Shown one piece after another: positions 22,081 to 31,700 of a stretch of 49,021 nucleotides of DNA. The stretch is from a virus, in IMG/VR virus record IMGVR_UViG_3300036832_001455, positions 1 through 49,021 of that record; one strand, written 5' to 3'. The notes under the pieces are model-generated. The model was not told the origin of the DNA. It made no database searches and was given only the letters and a program-made list of their open reading frames with translations. Every line of letters begins with the position of its first letter. Position 1 is the stretch's first letter. A program made the translations under genes and the position numbers.

Positions 22081-22826
22081 TGGCGTATGCAACGTTGGGA
22101 AGTCGTATCGTAAATGTCGCGATGAAGCTCGGCAACCGACAGGATCTGTTACAACCTGCGCCTGGGTCGGGCTTTACCTACACGCGCATCGCGGGGTGGC
22201 TACGTGACGCATATATATCGGTTGCATTTGCACATACCTTCGAGCAGTCGGAACAGACGATCCAGATCTCGACGACGCCGAACGCGGATACATACTCGTA
22301 TCCCGACACGGTTCGTGCGATCAAGTCGCTTGTGGGAAAGAATCAAACAACGGGAGCGCCGATAATCGTCGACTGGAAGGATATCAATTACATTCGAAAG
22401 TACGCGTCGCAGTATGTTCCGCCTAATCAACCTTTCGTCGGGGTCCCTGCGATCGTCTGTCCATGGGCGAATACGATTATCTTTCGGCCTGTGCCTGATG
22501 CGAACGGACCCTACGTCTTTTACATGGATTGCTGGATGAAGCCTGTCATTATCGGCGACGATCTTCTTTCGACGCAGCTTCAAGTTCCCGACGATTGGCT
22601 TGAAGTACTCGATTACGACGCGGCGATGAGAGGTCATATCGAGCTGCTCGAACGCGATAAGGCGAACGAGGTTACGAAACTTCTATACGGTTATACAGAC
22701 CCTAACACAGGTGCGAAGATCGCGGGGATCACGGACCGACTTGGGAGTCGTCTTCAGGCTCAAAAGCCTTATATGGATTGGGGTATGCAACCGAAGTTCA
22801 GATCAAACTATACGGCGCATAGATGA
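22080..22826 (+). CDS. Head-tail adaptor (gp4/gp11-like)
   Basis: 248 aa. Probably binds below the portal and joins it to the tail nozzle. The sequence has the layout of podoviral adaptors: an N-terminal helical SRIVNVAMKLGNRQD region, a central beta insert (YSYPDTVRAIKSLVGK), and a C-terminal helical bundle (DDWLEVLDYDAAMRGHIELL). It precedes the nozzle-like gene with a 4-base overlap, the usual order. Confidence 0.72.
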   Translation: MAYATLGSRIVNVAMKLGNRQDLLQPAPGSGFTYTRIAGWLRDAYISVAFAHTFEQSEQTIQISTTPNADTYSYPDTVRAIKSLVGKNQTTGAPIIVDWKDINYIRKYASQYVPPNQPFVGVPAIVCPWANTIIFRPVPDANGPYVFYMDCWMKPVIIGDDLLSTQLQVPDDWLEVLDYDAAMRGHIELLERDKANEVTKLLYGYTDPNTGAKIAGITDRLGSRLQAQKPYMDWGMQPKFRSNYTAHR

Positions 22827-23929
22827 CAGTACAAAGGTATCCAATTGCAGGTCCGTGGAAGGGTATCGTAACCGACTTACCGTCGGCTATGGACGATCAA
22901 GCTCTCGACGTCTGCACGAACTTCTTTTGCCGTAAAGGACGTCTGCAAACGCGACCGCGCTTTAATGTCGTGACGCCTCCTCCTGATGGTCAGCCGGTAC
23001 GGGCGTTATACACGTTCCAAGACGTGCTCGACAATTATCATACGATCGTCCTAACGGCTGCGCATGCGTACTACATCACGAGTGCAGGAGGTGTCATTAG
23101 TTATCATGTGCTTACGTTACCTGGTGGTATATCGTCGTTGTCTGGTACGGGCCTCCCATTCGCGATTCGTGAAATCAATCAGCAAGTGTACTTCGCGAAT
23201 GGCTCGATCCCGCTTAGTTACATCGATGGATCGATTAGCGTCCAAATCGCAGGGGACGTTCCGGGATCATGTCTGTATCTGACGGAGAATAGCGAATCGC
23301 TTATCGGCGTTAATTGGACCGAACCTGCGCCGGGCATAACAGGTTCGATGAACTGGCCCTTCAGGGTTCGATGGAGTGATACGGGTAATCCGACGGAATG
23401 GATCAATGCTTTCGATAATACGGCGGGTGCGACCGATTTGATCGAAAGTGGCGGAGCCTTAACAGGTTGCGGCACGATTGGACGTAATACGTACATTTTA
23501 CGCCAAGAAGGCTCGAGCGTAATGTTCCCGACGGGAAACGCCGTCGCTGCGTTCGCCTTCGAGCCCTTCATGTGGTCACGCCCAGGATGGGGCAACTATT
23601 ATCCGTACTCGCTTGTAACATGGGGTCCGATGATGCTTTGTATTACAGAAAGTTCGGAGGTACTCTCGTTCGATGGAAGTAACTTTAATCGTCTTTCGAG
23701 TGGAAAGATCCGCAAGCAGCTTGCTGCCGACCTTGCACTTGTTGCAAACGACGTCGTACAGTGTTTTGGTTCTGCGTCTATGGGCCGTGGGTACGACCTT
23801 GAGGCCTATTGGATATCAATTCCTGGACCTAACATCATGTGGGTCCACGACTTAGTCGAAGGAACGTGGCAGAAGATGTCGTCGTCTAAAGGTTGGCTCA
23901 CGTATATGCAACGCGTGGCGGTGAACTAA
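22823..23929 (+). CDS. Tail nozzle / packaged-DNA-stabilising protein (gp10/gp12-like)
   Basis: 368 aa, all-beta, with repeated blades such as RYPIAGPWKGIVTDL and RVRWSDTGNPTEWINAFDNT, as in the beta-propeller nozzle proteins of P22 (gp10) and T7 (gp12) type tails. NTYILRQEGSSVMFP and WVHDLVEGTWQKM repeats also fit. It sits right after the adaptor, which supports the role of closing the tail channel. Homology is only inferred. Confidence 0.72.
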   Translation: MTVQRYPIAGPWKGIVTDLPSAMDDQALDVCTNFFCRKGRLQTRPRFNVVTPPPDGQPVRALYTFQDVLDNYHTIVLTAAHAYYITSAGGVISYHVLTLPGGISSLSGTGLPFAIREINQQVYFANGSIPLSYIDGSISVQIAGDVPGSCLYLTENSESLIGVNWTEPAPGITGSMNWPFRVRWSDTGNPTEWINAFDNTAGATDLIESGGALTGCGTIGRNTYILRQEGSSVMFPTGNAVAAFAFEPFMWSRPGWGNYYPYSLVTWGPMMLCITESSEVLSFDGSNFNRLSSGKIRKQLAADLALVANDVVQCFGSASMGRGYDLEAYWISIPGPNIMWVHDLVEGTWQKMSSSKGWLTYMQRVAVN

Positions 23930-25086
23930 TGCCAGCGGCGATACAGATTACGCCTTTAGCGCAGGGGAATTCGCTCAACTTCGGGCCGTTTCCTGTGCAT
24001 ACAGGAATTTCGAGAACGTTCTTTATAACCAACGTAGGTAACTCGAATCTCGTTTTCAACACACCTGCGATTACGCTGACGATTACAAATGGTAATCCTG
24101 GTGATTTCACTATTCCAATTCCCATCGATGGTGCAGTTCTTGTACCAAGTCAGAGAATTGTAATAGGTGTAACGTTTACGCCGTCGTTATCGGATGGTGT
24201 AACCGAAACCTGCACGATGCAATTGAACTCGAATAGCGTTAGTGGTCCAACGCTAATAACGTTAACAGGTATCTCAGCACTAAATACCGAACCATTTGTT
24301 ATAATCGCATCTAGCTTTGGTGGATCGGCTATCGTTTTTCCATGCATAGCGTTCGGAAACGTTAACGCAGGAACGGCGTATACGAGTGGCACAATAACGC
24401 TATTTAATCCTACCACTTCTTCACGTACGGTAACGATTACACCGTTAATCGCGAATGGTTATACCATCGTAAACACAAGCGGCGCGAATCCTATCGTACC
24501 TGGCGGGTCGTTTACGTTCCAACTGCAGTTAATTCCTATAGCGAACAGACCTAACCAGGATGATGTTAACGCCGTTGTTGTAACGGTTCCTTCGCAGGTA
24601 TATATAACAAACGTCGAAGTGACGTACAATACGCAGCCGATTACACCGGTATTTCCGATTGGGGGAACCGACTTTGAAATGCTTCTCGGGTTCTTCAACG
24701 CAACTGGAATTGTATCTCTCCTACAAGCCGATGGATCGAACCTCCAGTGTGAGGAAGACGCGACGATAGCGAGACAGTACGACTTTAAGGCACCCGATAT
24801 GGAGAAGCAGCTGCAGAGGCTTCTGTTAAGGTACGAGCGTTTAGGACCTGCGATCCTTACGGTAACGTATCAGGCGGTTTCGCCGGAAAACCAGACGCCC
24901 GTAACGCAGACGCGTACGTTTGATGCAGCGACGGATAGCTTGCTTCGTACTATTCTATACGACGGTTCGATCGCGGGTGATATCATTAACATCACGTTTA
25001 CGTGTCTTGCGAACCAAGGTCCCGTATCGATAGCATTATTCGCTCCATACGTAGAGCCGAGAGGTGAGATCATTGAAGGTACTTAG
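23929..25086 (+). CDS. ASH / choice-of-anchor-D-like tail protein (385 aa)
   Basis: The start at 23929 overlaps the upstream stop by one base. Two Ig-like repeats near residues 1-110 and 110-220 carry the motif pattern of choice-of-anchor D/ASH domains: NFGPFPVHTGISRTFFITNV with later VIGVTFTPSLSDG, then a second set with FPCIAFGNVNAGTAYTSGTI. The C-terminal third (FPIGGTDFEMLLGFFNATGI, RQYDFKAPDMEK) is a phage-type structural domain. Possibly host-derived Ig domains for surface adhesion. Confidence 0.68.
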   Translation: MPAAIQITPLAQGNSLNFGPFPVHTGISRTFFITNVGNSNLVFNTPAITLTITNGNPGDFTIPIPIDGAVLVPSQRIVIGVTFTPSLSDGVTETCTMQLNSNSVSGPTLITLTGISALNTEPFVIIASSFGGSAIVFPCIAFGNVNAGTAYTSGTITLFNPTTSSRTVTITPLIANGYTIVNTSGANPIVPGGSFTFQLQLIPIANRPNQDDVNAVVVTVPSQVYITNVEVTYNTQPITPVFPIGGTDFEMLLGFFNATGIVSLLQADGSNLQCEEDATIARQYDFKAPDMEKQLQRLLLRYERLGPAILTVTYQAVSPENQTPVTQTRTFDAATDSLLRTILYDGSIAGDIINITFTCLANQGPVSIALFAPYVEPRGEIIEGT

Positions 25087-25426
25087 ACAACCTTATCCGG
25101 CACATACGAAGCCCGTTAGCTCGAAGGATCTTAAGAACACCTACGAGGATATCGGGAAAGCTATTAACGGTGGACTCGAGTTCGGTACACCTACGAGTTC
25201 GAGTGCGCAAAACGTAAGTGGTGCGTGGTTCTCGGGTGTAACACCTGCGACGCCGAATGTAGAGTTTAGCGTACCGGTTAACCTAGGGCGTATACCGACG
25301 GGATTCATAACGTTTTCGATCGATCGAGCAGGAATACTCTACAGGAGTACAACGACATGGACAAGCTCAGTAGTATATCTGAAATGCAACGTAGCTGGGG
25401 CAAACGTCGTGATCTTTCTAACCTAG
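25064..25426 (+). CDS. Hypothetical minor tail protein (120 aa, GTG start)
   Basis: The GTG at 25064 lies within the upstream 3' end. A basic N-terminus (LRQPYPAHTKPVSSKDLKNT) is followed by beta strands with NVEFSVPVNLGRIPTGFITF, a pattern recurrent in short podoviral tail proteins near the ejection genes. Function unknown; probably structural. A TTG three codons later is an alternative start. Confidence 0.66.
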   Translation: MRSLKVLRQPYPAHTKPVSSKDLKNTYEDIGKAINGGLEFGTPTSSSAQNVSGAWFSGVTPATPNVEFSVPVNLGRIPTGFITFSIDRAGILYRSTTTWTSSVVYLKCNVAGANVVIFLT

Positions 25427-25992
25427 GCCTCAAAAGGATTACGCCGATCAATCCCGGCGTCGCTTCGGAAGATTACCTCTTCGAACTATGGCGTAACCTT
25501 TCATCACAGGACTATGCATTCGATGACTTTACAAGAGGGAACTTTCAGTTGTTTCTCGAGGGGCTGCTCGATCCGGGATCGCTACATTTCGCAATCGATT
25601 CGCGTGGGTATATCGTCGTTCGCAACTTGCAGCTGAGTGATAATGCCTCGTTGCATTACGCTATTTGGGACAAGAATATGAAGTTTAGCGAGATCTTGCA
25701 GTGTGGTTATGAGATCGTCAATTTTCTCTTTTCGACGCTTAAGGTCGAAAGGATTACCGCGACGGTTCCGTCGTATAACGAGAACGCGGCCAAGTTCGCG
25801 ACGATGTTAAACTTTCGTTTCGAAGGTGAAATCCGCAGTGGTATTGTTCACCATGAGAAACATTATAACATACGTTTGTACGGCATCCTTCGTAGCGAAT
25901 GGATTAACGTGAGGTACAATCATGCCCGCAGGACAAAGTCAGAAAACATCATCGACATCAACCACCTCAGTAGCAGCCCCTACGTCTGTTAA
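25357..25992 (+). CDS. GNAT-like acetyltransferase (211 aa)
   Basis: The C-terminal half matches the GNAT fold pattern: a beta strand IRLYGILRSEWINVRY following SYNENAAKFATMLNFRFEGE, where the core A/B motifs would bind acetyl-CoA. GNAT genes in this position (between nozzle and ejection proteins) are often found in podoviral genomes, perhaps modifying virion or host proteins. No well-conserved Q/RxxGxG/A is evident, so acetyl-CoA binding is uncertain. Confidence 0.6.
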   Translation: MDKLSSISEMQRSWGKRRDLSNLGLKRITPINPGVASEDYLFELWRNLSSQDYAFDDFTRGNFQLFLEGLLDPGSLHFAIDSRGYIVVRNLQLSDNASLHYAIWDKNMKFSEILQCGYEIVNFLFSTLKVERITATVPSYNENAAKFATMLNFRFEGEIRSGIVHHEKHYNIRLYGILRSEWINVRYNHARRTKSENIIDINHLSSSPYVC

Positions 25993-26536
25993 CCCTGGGG
26001 TACAGTCGATCTATAATTCGATCTTTGGTGGCGGAGCTGCGGGCGGAGCTATCAATACGCTGCAGGGCATTCAGTCTGGTCAGACGCTGCAGAACAACGT
26101 CTCGCAGCTCTATAACACGCTACAAAAGAGCGGACAGTCGCAGTACCAACAAGGGATCGCGTCGATCAAAGCTGCAGGTGGAGCGAGCGGAACGCGCTTC
26201 TCGACGGATACGTCGGCTCAAATTGGCAATTACGCGAACCAGTTCTCGCAGAATCTTAGTCAGACCTCGACGCAAATGGGTCTAGCCGAGGAGTCACAAC
26301 AGGCGGGAGCCGCGACGCCGATCCTCTCGCTACTCGCGCAAGGTGCGAATCAGTACTATACGCCGAAGACGACACAGACAGGAACGCAGACGACGCAGAC
26401 GCAACAGACGGGTGCAGGCGCGTGGATTAACGCAGGACTTGGTATCGCTGGCGGTGCGGTAGGCGTTCTATCAGGGCTAGGCGATCTCAACACCGGCGCG
26501 GGCCTTGCTTCAGGTATCGCGGACATTTTTAGATAG
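25922..26536 (+). CDS. Low-complexity internal virion protein (204 aa)
   Basis: Starts within the GNAT-like gene's 3' end. Rich in Q, S, T, G and A (SGQSQYQQGIASIKAAGGAS; TGTQTTQTQQTGAGAW), with a C-terminal hydrophobic glycine zipper (INAGLGIAGGAVGVLSGLGD), possibly membrane inserting. The features suit the small member of a podoviral ejection set that forms a channel in the host envelope. No strict homology is visible. Confidence 0.64.
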   Translation: MPAGQSQKTSSTSTTSVAAPTSVNPGVQSIYNSIFGGGAAGGAINTLQGIQSGQTLQNNVSQLYNTLQKSGQSQYQQGIASIKAAGGASGTRFSTDTSAQIGNYANQFSQNLSQTSTQMGLAEESQQAGAATPILSLLAQGANQYYTPKTTQTGTQTTQTQQTGAGAWINAGLGIAGGAVGVLSGLGDLNTGAGLASGIADIFR

Positions 26537-26544
26537 GAGTACAT

Positions 26545-28089
26545 ATGCCAATCGATCCAGCTTTGAGTGCACAACCCAGTTCGAATCCTGCACAGCCTCA
26601 GATGCCTCCCGCTGCGCAGGGGGTGCAGTCGCCGAATGATGCGGCAGGTCCTGGCCTCAAGTTCGCACAGGATCTTCTGGCGCTCCATCAAGCACGACAG
26701 AACAGCGCTATGTCGGAGATGGACAAGAATCTGAAAGCCGCTGAGGCTGGATTCCCCGTTGATTCAATGCATATTGCGAAGCTCGCGAAGAAGGCCGGAA
26801 TCCATATCGACACAAGTCCTGAAGCTATCGCGTCGTTCATTAGCGAGAGGACGGGCAATACAAAGGCAGGACATCCACAACAAGCTGGTGCTGATCCAAC
26901 AGCTGGTGGAAATACCTTACAGCCTCCTAAAGGTACGGGAATGCAGCAGCCCGGACAGCAAGGGCAACCGGGACAACAGGGCCAACAACAGCAGATGTCG
27001 AAGAAAGACGCACAGAAGGCGATCGCGACGCACTGGGCGGATAATGCTATAGCCGCTGCGCAGAAGCGAGGAGATGATGCCAATAAGGTCGCGCAACTAC
27101 ATGCGCAGGTAACGCAGCTGAAAAGTGATGTCATCAACGGTACACCTGAACAACAACGTATAGCGACTGGTAAACTCATGGCGTTGAACGAGATTCCGTT
27201 CTCGATTCAAGCAGCGGAATGGAACGCTGCTGATCCTGAACATAGACAGTCGATGATTGACGTTGCGTCTGGTCACGAAAGTGATGCGGAGTTTAAGGTT
27301 CGTTCGACGGGTATAATGAATAACTTACTCGCGTCGGGACGCGTTACCGATCCAGCTGCTGCACAGGTAGTTGCTGACGCAGTCGCAAAGGGATTGCCTA
27401 TTCCTGCAGACGCACAGGCGAAGGTAAAGCCGTTTACGATGACGGAATTAACGCAACAAGTTGAACAGGCAGCGGGTCTCACCACTGCTGGTGTACCACC
27501 AGGAAGTCTCCAACGTACAATGCAAGCTCAAGCATTAGGAGGACTCGCGTACGCGTTACCTACGGGAATGAATCCACCTGTATTGCAGCAGATTAACATA
27601 CAGAAAGAGCAGTTGGAAGTCGAAAAACAGCGCGCAGCTACTGAAGGGCGTCAGGTTAACATCGAAGCACAACGTGCGCAGGCTGAACAGACAAGAGCAG
27701 AAGCGGATGCGGCGAGGGTAGATGTTGCCGCGAAGCTGGAAGAGAATAAAGAATTCTTCTCGAACTTCCAAGCAATCGTTGCGATGGAGAAGGCGAGGAA
27801 GGGTTCGGTACCAACGGAGGTTATGGACTCTTACGTGGCGCAGTTAGCCGAGCGTAGCGGACTTGATGTAGTCGAATCTCGTTCGTGGTTGAATTATCTT
27901 ACTCTCGGCCATATGGGTGGCATGACCATGACTATGACACCAAAGCCAGCGAGTGGTGCTGTAACGAAGATGACGGGTTCGACTCCGAACGCACCAGACG
28001 GATCGAAGAATCAACAAGGTGTAGGTGCGGGTATATCGAAGTTCTATCAGGGCGTTAAACGAGCGGCTAGTGGCGAACGGACCGACTGA
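26545..28089 (+). CDS. Internal virion (ejection) protein, coiled-coil rich (514 aa)
   Basis: N-terminal disordered proline/glutamine-rich region (PQMPPAAQGVQSPND), Q/G/P-rich middle, then long coiled coil (QKEQLEVEKQRAATEGRQVN; EADAARVDVAAKLEENKE) near residues 345-420. The order coiled-coil protein, protease-like protein and giant protein matches podoviral ejection modules. It is probably packaged inside the capsid and injected with the DNA. Specific function inferred from context. Confidence 0.7.
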   Translation: MPIDPALSAQPSSNPAQPQMPPAAQGVQSPNDAAGPGLKFAQDLLALHQARQNSAMSEMDKNLKAAEAGFPVDSMHIAKLAKKAGIHIDTSPEAIASFISERTGNTKAGHPQQAGADPTAGGNTLQPPKGTGMQQPGQQGQPGQQGQQQQMSKKDAQKAIATHWADNAIAAAQKRGDDANKVAQLHAQVTQLKSDVINGTPEQQRIATGKLMALNEIPFSIQAAEWNAADPEHRQSMIDVASGHESDAEFKVRSTGIMNNLLASGRVTDPAAAQVVADAVAKGLPIPADAQAKVKPFTMTELTQQVEQAAGLTTAGVPPGSLQRTMQAQALGGLAYALPTGMNPPVLQQINIQKEQLEVEKQRAATEGRQVNIEAQRAQAEQTRAEADAARVDVAAKLEENKEFFSNFQAIVAMEKARKGSVPTEVMDSYVAQLAERSGLDVVESRSWLNYLTLGHMGGMTMTMTPKPASGAVTKMTGSTPNAPDGSKNQQGVGAGISKFYQGVKRAASGERTD

Positions 28090-28712
28090 TGGCTACAAGT
28101 CTTTTCGATCAACTTTCGACTTCGGTTAAGGGCTTCTTCGGAGGTTCGTCGCAAAGTCCTGCTCCACAGCAGGCATCTGTCAAGGACTTTACGATGATGC
28201 CTGCGCCTATCCAGCAGGCGATTTCGCGTGCGAAGATCGTGCAGGGTAAGGCTCACTCGACGTTCAGTGGTCTTGAGGACATCGCAACGGTTGATGACGG
28301 CTCAAGGGACACGATCACCGTACGTAATCAACAGAAGTTTCAACCTCAGGTGATAGCACATGAGTCTACACATCTCTGGCAAAATTCGTTGCCAGAATCG
28401 ATTCGAAAGCAGTTCGCGCAGACGGATCAGAAAAATGCGTATATCGATCCGAATAACTTTCTTCCCTCGATCGCTACTATGCGTCAGAAGGGTTTGAAGC
28501 TCGAGAACCTTTCGGACGAACATCAAGCACAAATCATGCAGGCGTGGTACCTGTATCATGGAGACAAAGAGTCGAAGGCGATTCTCCAACCTTGGGTCGA
28601 GGATGTGACGAGGATTCAAAACGCAGCGGACCTTGAGAATCTACTGCACAAACCGCTTTTACCAAGTAGTAAGAATCTCACGGCGCTTTATAACGGGCAG
28701 AGAGGGAACTAA
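28089..28712 (+). CDS. Zinc-metallopeptidase-like virion protein (207 aa)
   Basis: A clear HExxH motif, HESTH at residues 91-95 (VIAHESTHLWQ), is the zinc-binding active site of gluzincin-type peptidases. The surrounding residues look like peptidases of toxin- or phage-protein context (DUF4157-type). Start and end overlap neighbours by one base, so it is translated with the ejection proteins. It may cleave host envelope proteins or process virion proteins on entry. A third zinc ligand is not identified. Confidence 0.72.
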   Translation: MATSLFDQLSTSVKGFFGGSSQSPAPQQASVKDFTMMPAPIQQAISRAKIVQGKAHSTFSGLEDIATVDDGSRDTITVRNQQKFQPQVIAHESTHLWQNSLPESIRKQFAQTDQKNAYIDPNNFLPSIATMRQKGLKLENLSDEHQAQIMQAWYLYHGDKESKAILQPWVEDVTRIQNAADLENLLHKPLLPSSKNLTALYNGQRGN

Positions 28713-31700
28713 TGCCACAAGATACAGCGACGCCACAAGACGCGACTGATATTTCGCAGCAGGCACGAGAACTCGCAGCGAGAGTAGGACTGGAAACTGG
28801 AGTTTCTCAGAACGTTCTCTACGCCCAATGGTCGCATGAAACTGGAAACTTTACAAATCGTGGCGCGCGATCGTTGAATAATCTCGCGGGTGTAAACGTG
28901 CCTGGAGGTAAAGGTCAAGATTATCGATCTTTCAAGTCTCTCGATGAATTCGGAGATTACTTCGCGGGTATGCTTAAGCGTAAATATCCCGGAGCGTTAG
29001 GTGCGAAGGATACGCATTCATACGCGAGTGCGCTGAAAGCTGGAGGATATTTTACCGATACACTTTCGAATTACGAAAAGGGGATGAATAGGTTTCTCGG
29101 AAAATCTTCGGCAGCAGCAACATCATCGTCGGGTGAGGTTAAGCCCTTTAATGAGCTCGCGAAGTCCTTCGACCCGATGATGCCGCAAGATCAGTACGAT
29201 ATGATTCGTCATAAGTACTTCGACGATAATGTCGTACCGCTTATCCCGAAGGGTTTTTCGACCGCGGCGACGCGAACCGAGTTTCTAAAGGCTACCGAAC
29301 GCGCACCGATGGTAAACTATCCGATTTCTGCGAAACTGGGGATGGGCGCGCTTGCTACGACAGAACAGTTGCTTCAACCACTAAAAGATACCAGTCCGGG
29401 AGCGAGGAGACTATATGACGCGAATCGTAAGAAACAAGCGAGTCTTGGAGCAGCAATGCAAAGAGACAATATCTCGTTTACGGGCCCGAAAATCGCTGGA
29501 GAACTTATCGGAGGCGGGATTGCTTTTGCGGGAATCCAAGCAGCGACTGACGGAGCTGGAGCTGAGCTTGGCGTCGATGCGCTTATCGATAGCATCGCGC
29601 AAACTGCCAAAACAGCAGACTTGGCCGCCAGACTTTCTAAAGGAGCGTTAGCGTTCGGAACGGTTGAGGCCTTAAACGCTGAAGGTAAAAATCGCGGCTA
29701 TGCGTTCGCGAAGGGCGTAGCAATGGGTGCCGCCTTCGATGGAAGCTTCACGCTACTAGGGAAGCTCGCACGATCTGGTGTAGAGGGTAGCCCAGAAACT
29801 ATCGAAAAGGAAATTGGAAATGCATTTACACCGGATCCTAAACCGATGTCCCCGGTACTTGATAAAACGCTCGCGGAACATATCACGACGACGCAAGAGG
29901 TCGCGCGGGCGGAAGCTAAACCCCTGTTCACTAAACCCGACGAAGGGAGTCGGAAGATCCGAATCATGGGAACGGAGGGGACAGGACAGAAATTTACTCT
30001 CTTCGTGGAACCTGAAGCTGAAAGTAGAACGATTGATACTCTCAAAGATAAACTCGCTAATGGAGGATCGGTAGATGCGGTCCTTTATCATCCTGACGAG
30101 GTTAACGGGTTCAACCGCTTCGCGAAGATGACGCAGGATATTGGTCTTGTCCCAAAGACTGAGACGAAGATCCTAACGACGGAACCTAAAGCTGCGAAGA
30201 AAGTCGCTGCGGCGATGAACGCGGAAGGTATTCCTGCCGAGCCGAATGGCGACGCTAAAGTGCACTTCGAGGTTCCCAAACCAAGGGAACCAAATCTAAC
30301 GCGAATAAGGAGCGATCTTTCGACGCATGAATTACCAAACGGCACGAGACTATCTGAAGGGGAAACCTGGGATTACGCCAAACGAATTAAAAGCTTGTGG
30401 GATTCACGTGTTCCCCTTACCTCGAAAGAAGCCACGGCGAGACAGTTGGCTGGTCTCGATATGGAAAAGTGGATTCCGGAGGAGTGGCATCGCACGGTCG
30501 AGGAAGTAGGCGAAGAGCCGCTCGAGCACGAAGCCGATGAGGTTTTCGATCCGCGTACGCAAGAGGCGATGGACATTTTCAACGAGACGATCGCGGAGCG
30601 TGAGCGGCAGATTCCTTCGAAGATAGGTCAGCTCGGAGCCGAGTTCGCCGAGAAAGGTGAAGGTATTCCCGGCTTTAGCGTAACGAAGCAGCCTGGTATG
30701 CGCGACTTGTTCGAAAAGCAGATACCTCCAGGCGAGCGTAGAACGATCACGGTTGGAAAAGGTCTAAATCGGTTCGGAGCGCGAGAGCCTGTCGTCGTTA
30801 CGACTCGTCGTGATCGCGTCACGATGCGCGTCGAACCGAACCAGATGCAACAATTGATAGGTAGCGCTCAGGCGTTCGTTGCGAGAGATAACACGTGGCA
30901 AGATATCATGCGTCAGATGGGTTACACACAGATGGGAGGTTACGGCGAAGCGAAACTACCCGTCGAAGTTTATTCGAAGGGCGCGAGTCGAGGACTCATT
31001 TATCACGAAGGGCTACACGTACAGCTTACACCGTTTAGAGAACAGCTACCAGATATCTTCGGTACGCATCCTGCGGCGTTACAGATCGCGAAGTGGCTTA
31101 GAGACGAAGTAGGTTCGTATGCTACGGCGGCACATGCTCAACGCCTCGAAGAGGCTTACGTTTACGCTGCGTCCGCGATTCGTCACGGCGATAAGGTAAT
31201 GCTCGATAGCCTTGGTGCGGTCGACACAAGTACGAAACACGTAATCGACATGGTCGATGCTTCGACGATCAGTATCCTCGAAGCTATGGGTCGTAAGGTT
31301 TCGACACAAGAAATGCGTGCGACCGAAGAGCGTATGTACGATCTTTTGCGACGAACTGGACGTGCGAGACTCGAACGCTGGCAGGAGGGTGCGGCAAGGG
31401 CTGGCCATGAACTTTACTTCGATCCCGAAAGCGATTCGTTTGTGATGACGAATCCACGTGAGAGCGTACACATCGGTCCGAAGTCTTCTGTCGCGGATCA
31501 TATCGAGCAAGCACAAGGGGCGGCGGAATACGTTCCCGACGATTCGATCTTCTTTCAACAGGCGGGCTTAAAGTCGCCGATGGCAGCGGTACATACGTTG
31601 CCGTTTTCGAAGAAAGACGTTCCGATGGCGGAACTTACGCCTCATGAGGATCGCTTTAGAGGACTCGCAGCTGCATCGTCGCTTATAAGACCTACCGGAG

